The notes: generated from the sequence alone by a model not told the origin. A stretch of DNA of 64,000 nucleotides from Nilaparvata lugens (GCF_014356525.2 NC_052507.1:52014463-52078462); one strand, 5' to 3'. Numbered from the stretch's first letter, positions 48,326 to 60,011 are shown. Numbers and translations are program-made.

Positions 48326-51300
48326 GTATGTAATTTACTCACAGTATTAGAGTAATGTTGGAATTCGAAACCACTATGAGTTGATCTATGATAAATAATA
48401 TAGTATAATACCTGTGTCACTTATGTCAACACCCTTGAGAATAGCAAAGTATTTGGCTTGTTGGGCCCAGTCCATCAGCGGCTCATGAATGAACACCTCA
48501 ATCGAAGCCATAATCAACAACTTCCGTTTTCTCAATATCTCCAAGCACCGGCACATACTTTCTTTGATTAAACCTAAAACAAGGAAACGAAGTTTCAGCG
48601 ATCAAATATTGAATTCCTGTCCTTATTCTTTGAAAAAATAAGAAGCTCGACCTGTGGAACGCTAAGTACCGCTAGTTTTCAATTTGCCTGAGTAACAAAC
48701 ATGTCAGCCGTAGAGAAGGGAAAATTTGTGTTTCTATTTCATTGAGAAATAGATTTGATTTTGATGAACTGATTAATATACTTATAAGTAAAAATTACAG
48801 TCACATATGTTTAGACTTCAACTTGACTATACAGTGAACTCTAGTATATCTATTGTATAATCGGAATTCCCCAGTGATACTAGAAATTGTATACAGTCAG
48901 TATGGAGAAGTTAAGCAAAATGGCGAACCACATAATTATACGAGAAAATGTCATTTTTCCATTCAAATACATTGAACAGTTTATCATATTATTCTACAGT
49001 AGAAATAATAAATTCTATAGTAGAAAAAGGAAAAAAACTCCATAAGTTAATTTCACCGTAAAGATTAGATTTTATCTTATACTTATTATTATAATTTCAG
49101 TTTATATTTTCGTGAAAATATCAATGTACCATACATTACTTTTAATACGTAAATAGTAATTTTTATACTACACATGGAGTGATCCGTGGTCACAGCCTAG
49201 AAATCCCGGGTTCAAACCCGGATATGAACAAGCACTTAGACAGCATATCTTTACTCTTCCTCATTCCACTCTTACTCTCTCCTCCTCCCAGTCATTTTAG
49301 CCAGGTCACTCCCGGGATGGTCCCGGCTGATATATACCAGTCGTGAGTCCCCTTGACGGCTTACATATAATATTACACTCAGGCGCGGTGGAACTTCCGT
49401 CAGGGACTCCACGCCAATAAAAGCAATACAAATATATATTTAATTTATACTATGATTAAGAGCCTTAATGCAAATATCTATTTATTTTATACTATGATTA
49501 AGAATCATACAAATATTTATTCATTTTATAATATGATTAAAAACCACAGAAATATTTATTTTCTACTGACCAGTGGTGCGGAAGGGCTCGAACAGATTGA
49601 GCATTTGGGGCGTGAGTCGGAAAGGTAGCAGCTCGGGAATGGCAAGCACCTCAGTGGCCGAGCCGAAGGCGTAGCCAAAGTCGATGCCACACAGCTGCAG
49701 CTGACCGCCATTGGTGGGAAGGCACACGAGCACATTAGAGAGATGCCGGTCGCCCACGCCCACCAGCCAATGGCAGACGCTCATCGCTGCCAGGCTGCAG
49801 CCCAGCTGCGTGCGCAGGTAGTGACACGCCTCCGCTGATTGTGACAAGCCCATCACACTGCGTCTGAAATCAGTCAATCCATGAAATCAACATCTAAATT
49901 CGAGGGAGAAATAATTTTGGATTAATACTGTTGTTTCTCTCCCAATCATTGTTTTTATTTTGTGCATGTTTAAACGAAATAAATAAATTATGTTGAGAGC
50001 CTGCTCGAGGCAGCCTGTGTCAAACTAATAGTATTAGAAATATTAATAAATAATTTAATAAAATAACATAAATAATTAGAAACGAGCTGAAGAGCTCTTT
50101 AAGCAGTCTCTGGAACAAATAGAATAAATTTATTAGCAAATCAAAGAAATTTCAAAGAGAAAATGTACAAAAACAAAAATGAAAATTTTTACCCACGACA
50201 TAAACGAATTTGTGTGTGGGGGAAATATAATTGGTCAACTAATATTTATTATTTTATTATTTACATTTATTTATGCAATACTTTCGAACGTAAGGGGACC
50301 GTTCAGCTCTTCAGTTTCATTCCAAAAATTAGTACATTTGAAATTATCGTCGCCCTTTCAATTCAAATGCAGTTACAGTTTTGTTTTGGTAGCCTTTCAT
50401 CCAACGTTGCAAAGAATGGAATAAACATTTCAAATAAATGATTTTTGTACTAATCATGTGCTTTTTACATCTAAGATAAAAACCATATACACAAAGATAA
50501 TTTTAACATTTGAATTCATAGAAATGTGATTCTCAATGATATTTTACCTGATTTTTTTCTTATGCATTTTCAATGTCATCTTTTTATATTCTCAAAACGT
50601 ACGAAGGAGTGAGTGCATTTAGGTGGCAAACAAACTTGTTCTGTAAAAAATTTAATTCGATTGGAAATGTATATTTGTCAGTTTACCGTACGGAAGAAAA
50701 TCAAGTATGATCTACTGTTTGAACAGCGAAAGAATGCCCCCGGCGGAGTGGAGCAATCTTAGGCTGTTCTAGCTTTTTCGATCCGTCTTAAAAACATCAG
50801 TCATAAAATGAAAAATATCTCCAAAAACTTCAGAAATATTGAATTAGTGATGTAAAATAGGCCAGGAATCGTTTTTGTTCAGTGCATTTTTTTATAAATT
50901 GACTCATTTTAAAGATAAATTTAATTTGTGACTAAATGAGTATTTTCATTGAAAACCTTTAATTTTTTGTTTACAACTCATCTGTTCAATAACTATTGAA
51001 CGGAATTAATTTTTTTGGCATGCATATTTATTGATTCTTCTCTGAACCGTTGTTATGTATATTTTTTCTAAAAAATTGTTTGTTTTCCTAATAATGGGTA
51101 ATTTCTTGTATCAAGTTCGTGAATTTGGATCGCAAAACATGAAAAAGTTGGTAATCGACGAACTTTTTTATGAGTGGAATAAACTACACATATGCATCAT
51201 ATGAAATAATCATAACATCCCAAATTTATTTTCTGTGAAAGAATTACTGAAATTGATTAAAGGGTTCTCGAGTTATAAAAGATAAATAAATATGTTGCTC

Positions 51301-54300
51301 AATTATTATACTGGAATTCTTTCTCCGTGCAGCTCACATAATAGCCTATCTATCAGTTGGGTACGCTATGCATAAAAGAAATAATATTTTTAATGGCTTC
51401 CGCTGTTAGCTTTTCAGTACTAAAGTATTAGTCATCAATGTAAAGAAATCCTGTTTATAAATAGAAGCATGTTTACTTAGTAATTATGCATTTTCTTTGA
51501 ATAGAGGTCGCTGCACGGCTTCCAGCTCAGTTCAGTTCGTGAAACGAGCGAGTGCACATTGAATTAGCGCAGTTCAAATTAAATTTCTTATATTACCTAT
51601 ATAACAGATTATTAGTTTTAGTTACTGTCTAGTTTTTTTATAACAATGTCGGGCATTAGAAAGAGTGGTCAAACAGTGCATAGTGAAGCGCGTAATATCA
51701 TTAGACATGTTATTCAGAAATTTGATGAGGAAAAGAATTCTATACCAATTCCACATTCACAAGCAACAAAACGAGCAGCAAATTATTGTGGTGTATCAGA
51801 GAAATTGATTAAAGAAATACGTAGTGAAACTAAGTGTTTAGCAGAACCAGAATCGTCTAAACTATCGACGCCTGGAAAAACAAGACCACACTCCAAGAAT
51901 TCCATTTCCAGTATAGACAGTTTTGATCTGAACGTGATTAGGAACACTATAAATGAATTTTACCTTATCAAGAAAACTGTACCCTCTATTAGAAATTTAT
52001 TACCAGTCTTGAAAGATAAAATCAATTTCAAATGGGGCAGAGAGACATTACGTGTAATTATAAAAAAACTTGGATTTAGATGGGTGAAATGCCAATCAAA
52101 ACGGAAAATATTAGTTGAACGTCCCCATATTGTTTTTGGAGGTCCGAATACCTTAGAAAAATCAGAAATTTCCGTGATAAGAATAGAAACATTTTTTATA
52201 TGGATGAAATTTGGGTTGATAGCAATATGATCTTTCAAAAATGCTGGCAAGATCATGAAATTACAGGATGCTTGAAAGATTCGGCATCATCCAAAATGTA
52301 CATATTGCTACATGTTGGTTCTGAAAATGAGTTTCTTCCTGGGTCATTGCTACTTTTTCGGGCGGGGTCAGCAACAGGGGATTATCATGGTCAAATGAAT
52401 GGGGATAATTTCACGAAGTGGGTCAGAGAGAAGCTCATTGCTAATCTTCCTCCTCATTCAGTATTAATAATGGATAATGCCCCTTATCACTGCATTCAAA
52501 AAGTAAAACCCCCATCCAAGTATGCCAACAAAAATGAAATGATAAACTGGTTGACGGGGAAAAATATTCATTTTGAGCAATCAATGAAGAAAGGCCAGCT
52601 AGCTCTATTCTTTGATAAAAAAAATAAGCCAAATCAAAATGTGTACCATGTTGACAGTCTATTAGAAGAACATGGCCATACAGTATTGAGACTTCCCCCC
52701 TATATGTGCGAATTGAATCCCATTGAACTAGCTTGGGCAAAAGTAAAACGCGAGGTAAGGGCAATGAATGTTACAGTGGAGTTCTATTTGTACAGTGAAC
52801 TATTTGAAAGACGTAATTTTGAATGCTGTAACTAAAGTTAGCGCGGCTGACTGGGAAGGCTACATGGAACATGTTAAAAAATTAGAAGCAAATTAATGGG
52901 AGAAGGATGGGCTAATGGAAAGTGTTGTTGACGAATTTATCATTTCTTTGGGAGGATTAGAGGAAGAATGTTCTGATGATTCTGAGGCTGAAATTTCGAA
53001 TGAAAGTGAAACATCAGAGGATAGTGACTTGGGATGTGTAGAGTTGGTCGATGTTTAGGCCTAACTTAAAGATACACAATGTGGGTGAGTGATTGAAGTT
53101 ATATTAAAAATTATTTCAATGTTGATTCAAATACATAAATATTGTATAACATCCAACTCATTTCTAGTGTGATTTTATCCGTTAGAAAATTATATCTTGG
53201 CAACTCTCTATCCCATGAGAGCTAAATTAATTTCAATCTATTTTGAAAACGCTTCAGTCGATTTTGACAATTCTTTCACAGAAAATAAATTTGGGATGTT
53301 ATAATATTATTTCATACGATGCATGTGTGTAGTTTACTCTAACCATAAAAAAGTTTGTCGATTACTAACTTTTTCCTGTTTTACAATCAAAATTCATTAA
53401 CTTGATCCAAGAAATGACCCATTATTAAGAAAACCAACAATTTTTTCTAAAGAATAGTTATATCATCGGCTTAAAGAAGAATCAAGGATTATGCATGCAA
53501 AAAAAAAATATTCTGTTCAGTAGTTATTGAGCAGAAGAGTTGTAAACAAAAAAATACGGGGTTTCAATGAAAATAACTAATTTGACAAAAATGAAATTTA
53601 TCTTTAAAATGAGTGAATTTATCAAAAAAAGTACTGAACAAAAACGATTTCTGACCTGTTTTACAACACTAATTCAATATTTATGAAGTTTTTGGGGATA
53701 TTTTTTATTTTATGACTGATGTTTTTAGGACGGTTCGAAAAAGCTAGTACAGCCTGAGATTGCTCCACTCCGCCGGGGGCATTCTTTCGCTGGTCAAACA
53801 GTATGTTTGCTTTTCTCGTTCTATAATGGATAACATTTATTATTAACGAGACTAAAATAATAAATTATGGGACTTGATACAAACCTCAAAATATCCTGCG
53901 GCAAAGACAGCACATTTTTCCTAAAATTCGAAACAGCTTGCTCCCGAGTGACTTGGCAGTAGAGGTGTTGATACTGATGCGTTTGACTGGCTCCAGAAGG
54001 CAGCCAATTCAGGTAGTTTTTGATGGTAGTTTCATAATCTTTTTTCTCTTGTTCGTCAAGAGAGGATAAAAGGAAATCTTCAAGGCTCATTGACCCATCA
54101 ACCCAAGAAAGTAAACCAAGGTTGGTCGTAAATGGAATTACCTGGGGACAACAAAACGTATTTTATTCAATTATTCATCAACAACATTAACACATATCAT
54201 AGAATGATCGTGAATAGAGTAAAAACAAGCTTGCCCTTACTATTTCCTGCCCTTACTATTGGCCCTTACTATTTCCTAGCCAAATGTTGGTTATAAATAC

Positions 54301-57300
54301 CTCCAAGTAGGCTACGGTTATATTTCGTAAACACTTTTCAAGCACAGATATTTATCATCAGTCTTATGGGTATTGTCTCTTTCCAATGAATTGTGTTTAT
54401 ATCTTTCCTATTGTAAAATCATGCTCAAGTTTGTTGGATTAGTTGATATGTATATGTAGGCATACATTCTTTGTAATGGATTGAGAACAGATTCGAAATA
54501 ATGTCAAAGAAATTTTGAATTCAGAATGTTAAAATATAAAAAATTAATCAAAACAATTCACTGAATTGATCAGTTAAAAAATAAAAAAATATTGAATAAA
54601 CTTCGGAGTCATTCATGTAGGCTAATTTTGAGTTGTTATGCATGCATGACTCGTATATTGAATAGGAATCATTTATAGCATATTCATGTGAATGTAACAA
54701 AGAGCATATTAATTTTGTTACAATAACTATCACAAATTGAACTATAGTGAATTTCATATCTACAGACAATCAATTGAAATCAAATCAATATTCTCATGGA
54801 ATTCATTTTTGATATTCATTATATACAATAATTAAAATATCACAGAAAAAGCAAAGATGATTTGAAGCAAAATAAAAGTAATATATTTTAACTACTAAGA
54901 GGTTGTCTATTTATAATCTATGGAGTTTTCTGAACATGAAAGTTGAAAATGTAAGATAATATGTTCAATTGTATTATGTTTATACTTTTATAATGCAGAT
55001 GTTTACTTACATTGTAGGTTTTCAGGGAGTACTTCATGACAGGTGAATTGACATTATCTAGCGTGAGGAAAGTGTCCATTTGTCTGAACGCCTGCATGAT
55101 CCTCTGATCCTGTCTGAGGTCCTCGCCTTGTTTAACCAAGAATCCATGCTCTAATCCATCACTTCCAATAACAGAAATTTTCACAGGCTTCCTAATTGAG
55201 CTCATCACTGATACCCTTTTGGAAAATTTCGAAATTTTCACAATCTTATCAGATATTGGCATACTTTCACCCGATAACTGTCCTGGTATCTCAATCCTTT
55301 GAGGTAACGACTGGTAAAAGTCAAACCACTTAGAAAACGAGTGCAACCTGTTATCTATTTCTAGTTCTAACGATTTACAATACAAGCTGGTTCTACGGAA
55401 TAGTTTGTATGAATCATCATCAACTCTTTTCGGCCGCTTGTTTAACGATTCTCTCAAATAACTTTCTAATTCTTTGTTATTTTTTTCAAATGAAATATAC
55501 AACGAACCTCTGAAATTGTCAGCTACTGCTGGTGAGTTAGGGAATAATTTATCCACTAATTCTTGAAGTTCGTTCCATCTTGCAACAACATTTTCCTCAG
55601 ATTCCTTACATAAGATAGACATTTCAATATTCCTTACATAATTGAGCAAAAGTGTGCCAGGCAGTATAACAAACTTGATAGCTTCAACAAAGTTCGAAGT
55701 CTCGTTGTCTAATAAAGCAACGGATTTCAACTTTTCGAAGATGTCTCTAGCAGAACGTGACGTGTTCTCCGATATGCTGATATCAAGAGGGAAGGTGAGT
55801 GCCGAGGGGTACTCAGTGGCGAGTCTCAGCAGAACTGGTTCCAGTGTGCGGCCTATTTCAGTATCAACCCGAGCCAGCATTTGGTTTACCCACAACAGAA
55901 ACATCCAAGCAGGCACTTGTTTACTTTCATCAATGAACACATCGGAATGCGTCTCAGCTAGACTAGGAAGAGATAAAATTATCGGAAACAACTGCTGAGC
56001 TTCTTTCGAACCTAGCTTCATAGCCCGCAACAAGCTTTCAATAATTTTCGATTCAACAATCACACTACTATTAGCTTGTTGTTGTAGACAATACTTTGCA
56101 AGCGTGAGATAAGTTTCAGCCAGATCTGCTTTCGAGTTGACTCCAACAATTTCATTAGCGATTTGAACAGCTGCTTTCAAAGATTCTAGCCCTGTTTCAT
56201 ACAGTTGCTCTAGTAATCTATCACCATCATAAATATCTGTTTGAGGAAATTTATTTTTAAGCCAATCATTAGACGATTGTAGCTCCCTCAATTTACTTTC
56301 GAACACACCAGTATCTTTGGAAACAACAGAACGAAGGATAGTACAAATTTCTGTCACATGCTTTTGTGAGACTAGCTTTACTTGTAGGTCGATTTCGGGC
56401 GATTGGCTCAAATCGTCGATTATCTTCCAGGAAGAAACAATTTTTTCTAGCTTGATTGCTGATTTATCGTCATACTTTCGAGCCAGCAACAGTTCCGCCC
56501 GACTTTTGCCAGCTATCCACATAGGCTTTTTCTTATTACCTTTTCCTAGCACAGTTTTGGCCACATACACATTCTCATGTTCGAGTGCCAAGTCTAGCAG
56601 CGACAAATAAAAGTTACTTTCATAGTTGGATATTATCTCAGAGTTTCCCCATTTTTTCAAAACAGCTCTACAAAAATGTGCCCTGTATTTGGTTCGTAGC
56701 TCCCAGTGAGACAGTGAATCGGTTTTTAGCGGAGGATTCAAGTCCCATTTCTGTAGCAAATCGATACAGCTGGGAAACCAGTCCGCAGTTTTCAATCTGG
56801 AAGCTTTCAAGACAGCCAACGTCGACTCAATATCCATAAGTCGCTGTAGTTTCAAACATTTATCCATCATCAAATTGTGAGACAAAGCTGGTAGGTGCAT
56901 CCAATCTTCCAAAAAAAATTTACGGTTATTATCAGACACTTCCGAAGCCCTATCGAATGATTTATTGACAAGATGCAGCATGCAAAGCTCCTCACCTATG
57001 TTTGTTTTGATATAATCAGATTTGTCTCTATCCCCCAACCAAAGCTTCACTTTCGACATGAAAGGTTCAATATCTTTCGTTTTAGAACTTAAAGCCTCGT
57101 TCAACTCCGACTTGAACATCCAAGGAAGCAAGTTTTCTTTGGACCAGTTATCATTCCACATCTCATCCAATTCACTCACATTAAGCAGCGCCTTTTTCAA
57201 GCCATTCCAATCAGCCATACGAGCCATACAATTGAAATAAGCCTCGTAAATAAAGTCCCTCTGCTCATTCTCATCGTCTGTCCCCAAATGCATTTCCACG

Positions 57301-60011
57301 GCTATACTAGAATATGTTTTGGAAGCATTTATCAATTCACCAGCAGCTTCATATTCCAAAGCTTTTCGTACATCATCACTGGCCAGCTTCTCTTTAAAAA
57401 TACCTTGCACAATTTCGCTGAACCCGAGAGACCTGTATAGCCTTGCAACGTACACCCAAGTGGTCTTCTCTCTCTCATTAGGATGATTTCCCGAACTAAT
57501 CAAACTGTTCTCCAGTACTAAAGCACCCAGACTATGCAGCCCGCTCCTGTTAGAGACATCATACAGTTTATCAACACATTTACTAGCATCCAGTTCAGTA
57601 GCAAATTTTAAACACGTATCTAATAAAACAGAAATGACTCCTCGAGTGGCTTGCTTTGTTTCGTTCATGATTCTTTTGAAAGCATCGTCAATTGTTGAAA
57701 TCAATTTTGCCAGTAGCTGTTTTGATTCTTCTTGATTGTGTGACTGGGAACACTTCTTTTGATAGCCTCTAATTAATCCTTCCAATAAAGAAGTCAACAG
57801 TTGACTAGCTATTGGCATGTCTTTCTGAAAACAAATAGAAAACATGTATTGTGAATGTAATTATAATTTCCAAAATATTATTTAAAATATAACAAAAGGG
57901 TACTAATAATTTTCTATAATTAAACATTCAAGTAGCCCTATTAAAATACTTTATAAGTGATATGAAAAATTTGTACGAGTATAGTGAAAAATATATTAGC
58001 TTAATTTATTTCTTGTTATTCTTACATTTTTAAACCTGTTTTTCTACTTCTGATTGAATGATTCATCTGAATAAGAACTATCTGGCGCATAGAATACACG
58101 ACAACTAGCAAATCCAACACAAATAATAGCATTGAGAATGAGAATAAATTACAATTAGCCTAGATTAATCTAAAAATGGGGATGGAGAATATTTGAAAAT
58201 AGCTACGTTGAGTTGAATTGAATTTGTTTATCTATGAAAATCGCCGTATATTATGCAAGTTTATATACTAACTTATATACGCGTAGTATTTAGTATCTTT
58301 TAGTATTTGACAAAAAGCAAACCATTCAATAAAATAAATTCAATAAAATACGAAACAATATGAAGGTGGAATGAAATTTTAATTACTATCATAATATTGT
58401 TTTGTATCAGTATAAATCAGCTGTGTTTGAACAGATAACCGGAACCACTCATCCTTTCAAAATGATTTTCACAAAAACCCTTCCATTATCCCTCTACTGA
58501 AGAGAGATGACTAGACCTACAATTTTTGGTGTATTCAAAACAAAGGGAGAATTTTTAAAAGTAGCTTTGTTAGTGTTATTTTGAGAATGAGATTGATAAT
58601 AAGATGAGATTTGTAGGTAAGTTAGTGCTGGCAGTCGACAAGCGGTCACTCGTCCAACACGAGTACAAAGTGTTTACCTTTATCTAATCGAAGCGTACAA
58701 ATCTACAGTGGATACAGTACCATCTCAAGAGACCGTTGAAGAGAGCTGAAGAGAACGTTAAAAATTAACTAATAAAATAGGGGTGTACTATATTATCAAG
58801 GCTTTAAGCTCCATGGACGTTTCAAGAGACTGTAGGAAAAATCTATTATAATGGAGAGTGTACTATATCGCGGTTCCACTGAGTAGGAAAAGCATCAAAC
58901 AATATTCAATACAAAGAACTACCTACTTCCTGTTATCTTGGCAAAATTCAAAATAATCCATTCGAAAACGATACTGAATAACTTAAATAACCTACTTTTT
59001 GGACATAATTCTATCAAAATTCGAAAAGGGAACAGTTTTGGGCTAGGCCTGTTGGCCCTTTTCTGATCATGTATCTTATTTGTGTATTATGGAAAGTAAA
59101 ATAAAATAAATAAATTTCAAGATCTAGGCATACATACTTTCTATTACCTCGGTGAATTATAAAAGAATCTTTCTTCAACTTCAAGAGCAACCTAACTTCT
59201 ATTGAATAAGAAGACTAAGAAATTGTAATTGATTCTATTACCTAATACAGTATTTTAATGGAGCAACTTGACCTATTTAATTTATTAATGTAGAAATAAC
59301 TACTTAGTACCCTTTTATTAAAAAAGAAAAAAGTTTAAAAAAGGGTACTATGTAGTTATTTCTATATTAATTAATTTTTATTACCATGGAAATTTTCAAA
59401 ATAATCAGTTCAAAAAATATTAGAGAGCTACCTAATACCCATTATGGTACGCAGGAGATATTCAAAAGAATCAAATGATATTCACCTCAAAGAAAGCTAC
59501 CTAATTTCTATTACCTTGATTTTTTTCAAAATAATCAGTTCCAAAAATATTAAAGAGCTACCTAATATCCATTATAGTAAATAGGCGAAATTCAAAATAG
59601 TTTATAACTTATTGAAAATGATATTCAACTAAAAGAGCTACCTAATTTCTATTACCTTGGCAAATTTGAGTAGACAAACGAGTACATTCTCGTTGGTGAG
59701 TGATCGGTCAGGCAGATCATTGTTGGTGTAAGGCCTGGTAAGATGCACCTGACTGTGGATGTTGGCCTTCTGCTGGCTGAGTTGGCTGGCCATGCTGAGG
59801 TTGCGCTGCTGGTTCATGTAGGCGGCACTCTGGCTGATCTTCTGCTTGTCACTCTGCAGGCGGCGTGCCTTGTAGACTGGCACCTTGAAGTCACCGTCGT
59901 CCTCATCACCGGAATCGGCTCCCGAATACGGGCGCTTCTGTGGCGTCACTGTTGTTTCCACTGCAAAACTGTGCAGAGAAGTGGATCCCACTATCGGTAT
60001 CGGGGCACCAT
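39801..60011 (-). CDS. PRKDC: DNA-PKcs, C-terminal ~1,390 residues (7 exons; 5' part outside window)
   Basis: This is the DNA-dependent protein kinase catalytic subunit, recruited by Ku to double-strand breaks in non-homologous end joining. Exons in transcript order: 60011-59656, 57824-55011, 54141-53885, 49863-49571, 48573-48412, 44200-43998 and 39878-39801 (stop TGA). All are GT-AG with matching phases (0,0,2,1,1,0). The first exon ends with the conserved NDLPD region; the 2.8-kb exon encodes the FAT domain and kinase N-lobe (FLVKQGEDLRQDQR, with the nucleotide-binding lysine). The fourth carries GVGDRHLSN (catalytic loop) and GIDFGYAFGSATE (DFG). The last encodes the FATC tail VECLIDLATDEHILGKSYVG, ending AWF. 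No key catalytic residue is missing. Earlier exons (about two thirds of the protein) lie right of the window. Introns are full of transposons. Similarity throughout is to DNA-PKcs rather than ATM or ATR. Confidence 0.93.
39961..43640 (-). pseudogene. Dead LINE in the last DNA-PKcs intron
   Basis: On the minus strand, in order: a remnant of ORF1 (about 43640-43280, FFVHKDFSFETRKSRAQLFT); an AP-type endonuclease starting LDILVYNVAGLRGKS with LILVGDLNWR and ASYSDHLPI (about 43215-42340); a linker; reverse transcriptase (41665-40871, PNNYRAISCTNS, EDQAGFRAGYSFIDNI, LKQGCLLSPILFN); a thumb region (40895-40386); and a C-terminal CSLCNSGEVEDIYHFIGRC zinc-binding motif (40338-39961). Frameshifts and stops separate the segments. 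The catalytic YADD is replaced (LLHAYNSVLLAD) and the motif-A aspartate is lost (VVFKAAYD), so the enzyme is dead. It shares the host gene's orientation. The clade was not determined. Confidence 0.8.
41870..42010. repeat. Small tandem duplication in the LINE
   Basis: TTGTTTGAAATGTCTTATCT + ATTCTTCT occurs three times (about 41882, 41921 and 41981), with small spacer variation. It lies between the endonuclease and reverse transcriptase regions and breaks the frame. Confidence 0.7.
44290..45793 (+). pseudogene. Jockey-like LINE reverse transcriptase remnant
   Basis: Plus-strand fragments, antisense to DNA-PKcs: AGFRRNRSCTDQVLALTTHI with a frameshifted TAVFVDLS motif A (44490-44610), GVLKGSILSPVLFNIYTSDI then KYMYADDIAIAAQ (44705-44953), then a C-terminal domain ending in RFKTGQGRCQK and VVNHIITECSL (44990-45793). 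The YADD box is intact, but at least three frameshifts and a deletion around 44640-44700 break the frame. The endonuclease half is missing (5' truncation, usual for LINEs). It resembles the jockey/CR1 group in motif layout. Confidence 0.75.
45936..46640 (+). repeat. Dispersed repeat family A, second copy
   Basis: It starts near GGGCACCGAGCGTCGCTCG and ends with GAAATTGCTCGCTTAAAATAGG, as at 26288-27243. It differs by having four tandem copies of a 99-bp internal unit and by lacking part of the interior. Confidence 0.65.
46089..46484 (+). repeat. Four tandem 99-bp units
   Basis: Unit starts at 46089, 46188, 46287 and 46386, each beginning ACTTGAATTC and containing TTTTTCACAAACCAAATTGG. The single-copy state is present at about 26450-26550. 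Confidence 0.85.
46646..47570 (-). repeat. Dispersed repeat family A, inverted truncated copy
   Basis: Reverse complement of the family: TCATGGGAAAACTCGCTGAA at 46660 corresponds to the inverse of TTCAGCGAGTTTTCCCAGGG at about 27047. The end near 47545 carries GCAAAGCTCGGTGCC. It lies back to back with the copy on its left, forming an inverted pair, and is itself split by a MITE (47073-47271). Confidence 0.6.
47073..47271. repeat. MITE with long inverted arms
   Basis: AATAGAATTATAGTACCCTT at the left and its reverse complement at the right end are followed inward by further pairing through AAACAAGAATAAAAATTGTA and ACGTAACTACTA. The total is about 200 bp. A related hairpin (AGTACCCTTTT / AAAAGGGTACT) occurs at 59285-59370, and a half copy near 60720. 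Confidence 0.75.
47600..47712. repeat. 113-bp MITE with GGCCAGACCATA ends
   Basis: GGCCAGACCATATTAG at the left end and CTTAGTATGGTCTGGCC at the right end are inverted, with one difference over about 16 bases. There is no coding capacity. Confidence 0.7.
48285..48324. repeat. (ATG)n / (CAT)n microsatellite
   Basis: About 13 uninterrupted GAT/ATG triplets lie 90 bases downstream (in transcript sense) of a DNA-PKcs exon, in the intron. The poly-isoleucine frame on the minus strand is not coding. Confidence 0.9.
49165..49440 (+). repeat. tRNA-derived SINE in a DNA-PKcs intron
   Basis: GGGTTCAAACCCG (about 49209-49221) is a canonical RNA polymerase III B box, preceded by sequence that could hold a degenerate A box near TGGAGTGATCCGTGG. 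The body continues through a TC-rich stretch and TCAGGGACTCCACGCC to an AT-rich tail. The upstream half does not fold into a tRNA cloverleaf, so it is called a SINE and not a tRNA gene. Confidence 0.55.
50715..53801 (+). mobile_element. Tc1/mariner-superfamily transposon with long TIRs
   Basis: The element starts CTGTTTGAACAGCG and ends CGCTGGTCAAACAG, flanked by TA on both sides (50713-50714, 53802-53803), the target of Tc1/mariner. Inverted arms extend for roughly 550 bp (50715-~51260 and ~53230-53801), sharing GCCCCCGGCGGAGTGGAGCA near the ends. One transposase pseudogene lies between them. It sits in a DNA-PKcs intron, antisense to the gene. Its right end is only about 80 bases from the 5' splice site of the exon at 53885-54141. 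Confidence 0.85.
51646..53058 (+). pseudogene. DDE transposase of the TA-target transposon, frameshifted
   Basis: The N-terminal part (51646-~52140) has a helix-turn-helix-like region (AANYCGVSEKLIKEIRSE) and a basic second domain (GRETLRVIIKKLGFRWVKCQ). The catalytic part continues in another frame (from ~52150): YMDEIWVD (first Asp), VLIMDNAPYH (second Asp) and CELNPIELAWAKVK (Glu). About 83 residues separate the second Asp and the Glu, far more than the usual 34-41 of Tc1/mariner but close to the described DD82E (Sailor) group. One lost T in a T-run near 52133 and a second shift near 52790 break the frame. An in-frame TAA follows near 52895 before an acidic tail ending at 53058. All three catalytic residues survive. 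Confidence 0.8.
54142..55010 (-). other. DNA-PKcs intron, no further feature
   Basis: This 869-bp intron between the FAT/N-lobe exon and the next kinase exon has clear GT and AG ends. No transposon or conserved coding sequence was recognised in it. Confidence 0.6.
57825..59655 (-). other. DNA-PKcs intron with a small hairpin
   Basis: No gene was found. It contains a short hairpin at 59285-59370 related to the MITE at 47073. It also has locally repeated phrases (AAAGAGCTACCTAATTTCTA and variants near 59490, 59545 and 59630), suggesting an old tandem duplication of ~100 bp next to the splice donor. Confidence 0.5.
59285..59370. repeat. Short MITE-like hairpin
   Basis: TAATGTAGAAATAACTAC...AGTACCCTTTT pairs with AAAAGGGTACTATGTAGTTA...TCTATATTAA. 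The loop is A-rich. It is related to the repeat at 47073-47271 by the AGTACCCTT motif. Confidence 0.6.

Noticed and set aside
48205..48420. Minus-strand frame with poly-isoleucine
   Set aside because: Only its first few codons are exon; the rest is intron and a (CAT)n microsatellite.
49195..49240. tRNA gene
   Set aside because: Only the B box/T-arm is convincing; no acceptor stem or anticodon arm could be built, and a SINE body follows.
55642..57240. Several plus-strand open frames of 70-118 codons
   Set aside because: They lie antisense to the large FAT-domain exon of DNA-PKcs and are shadows of it.
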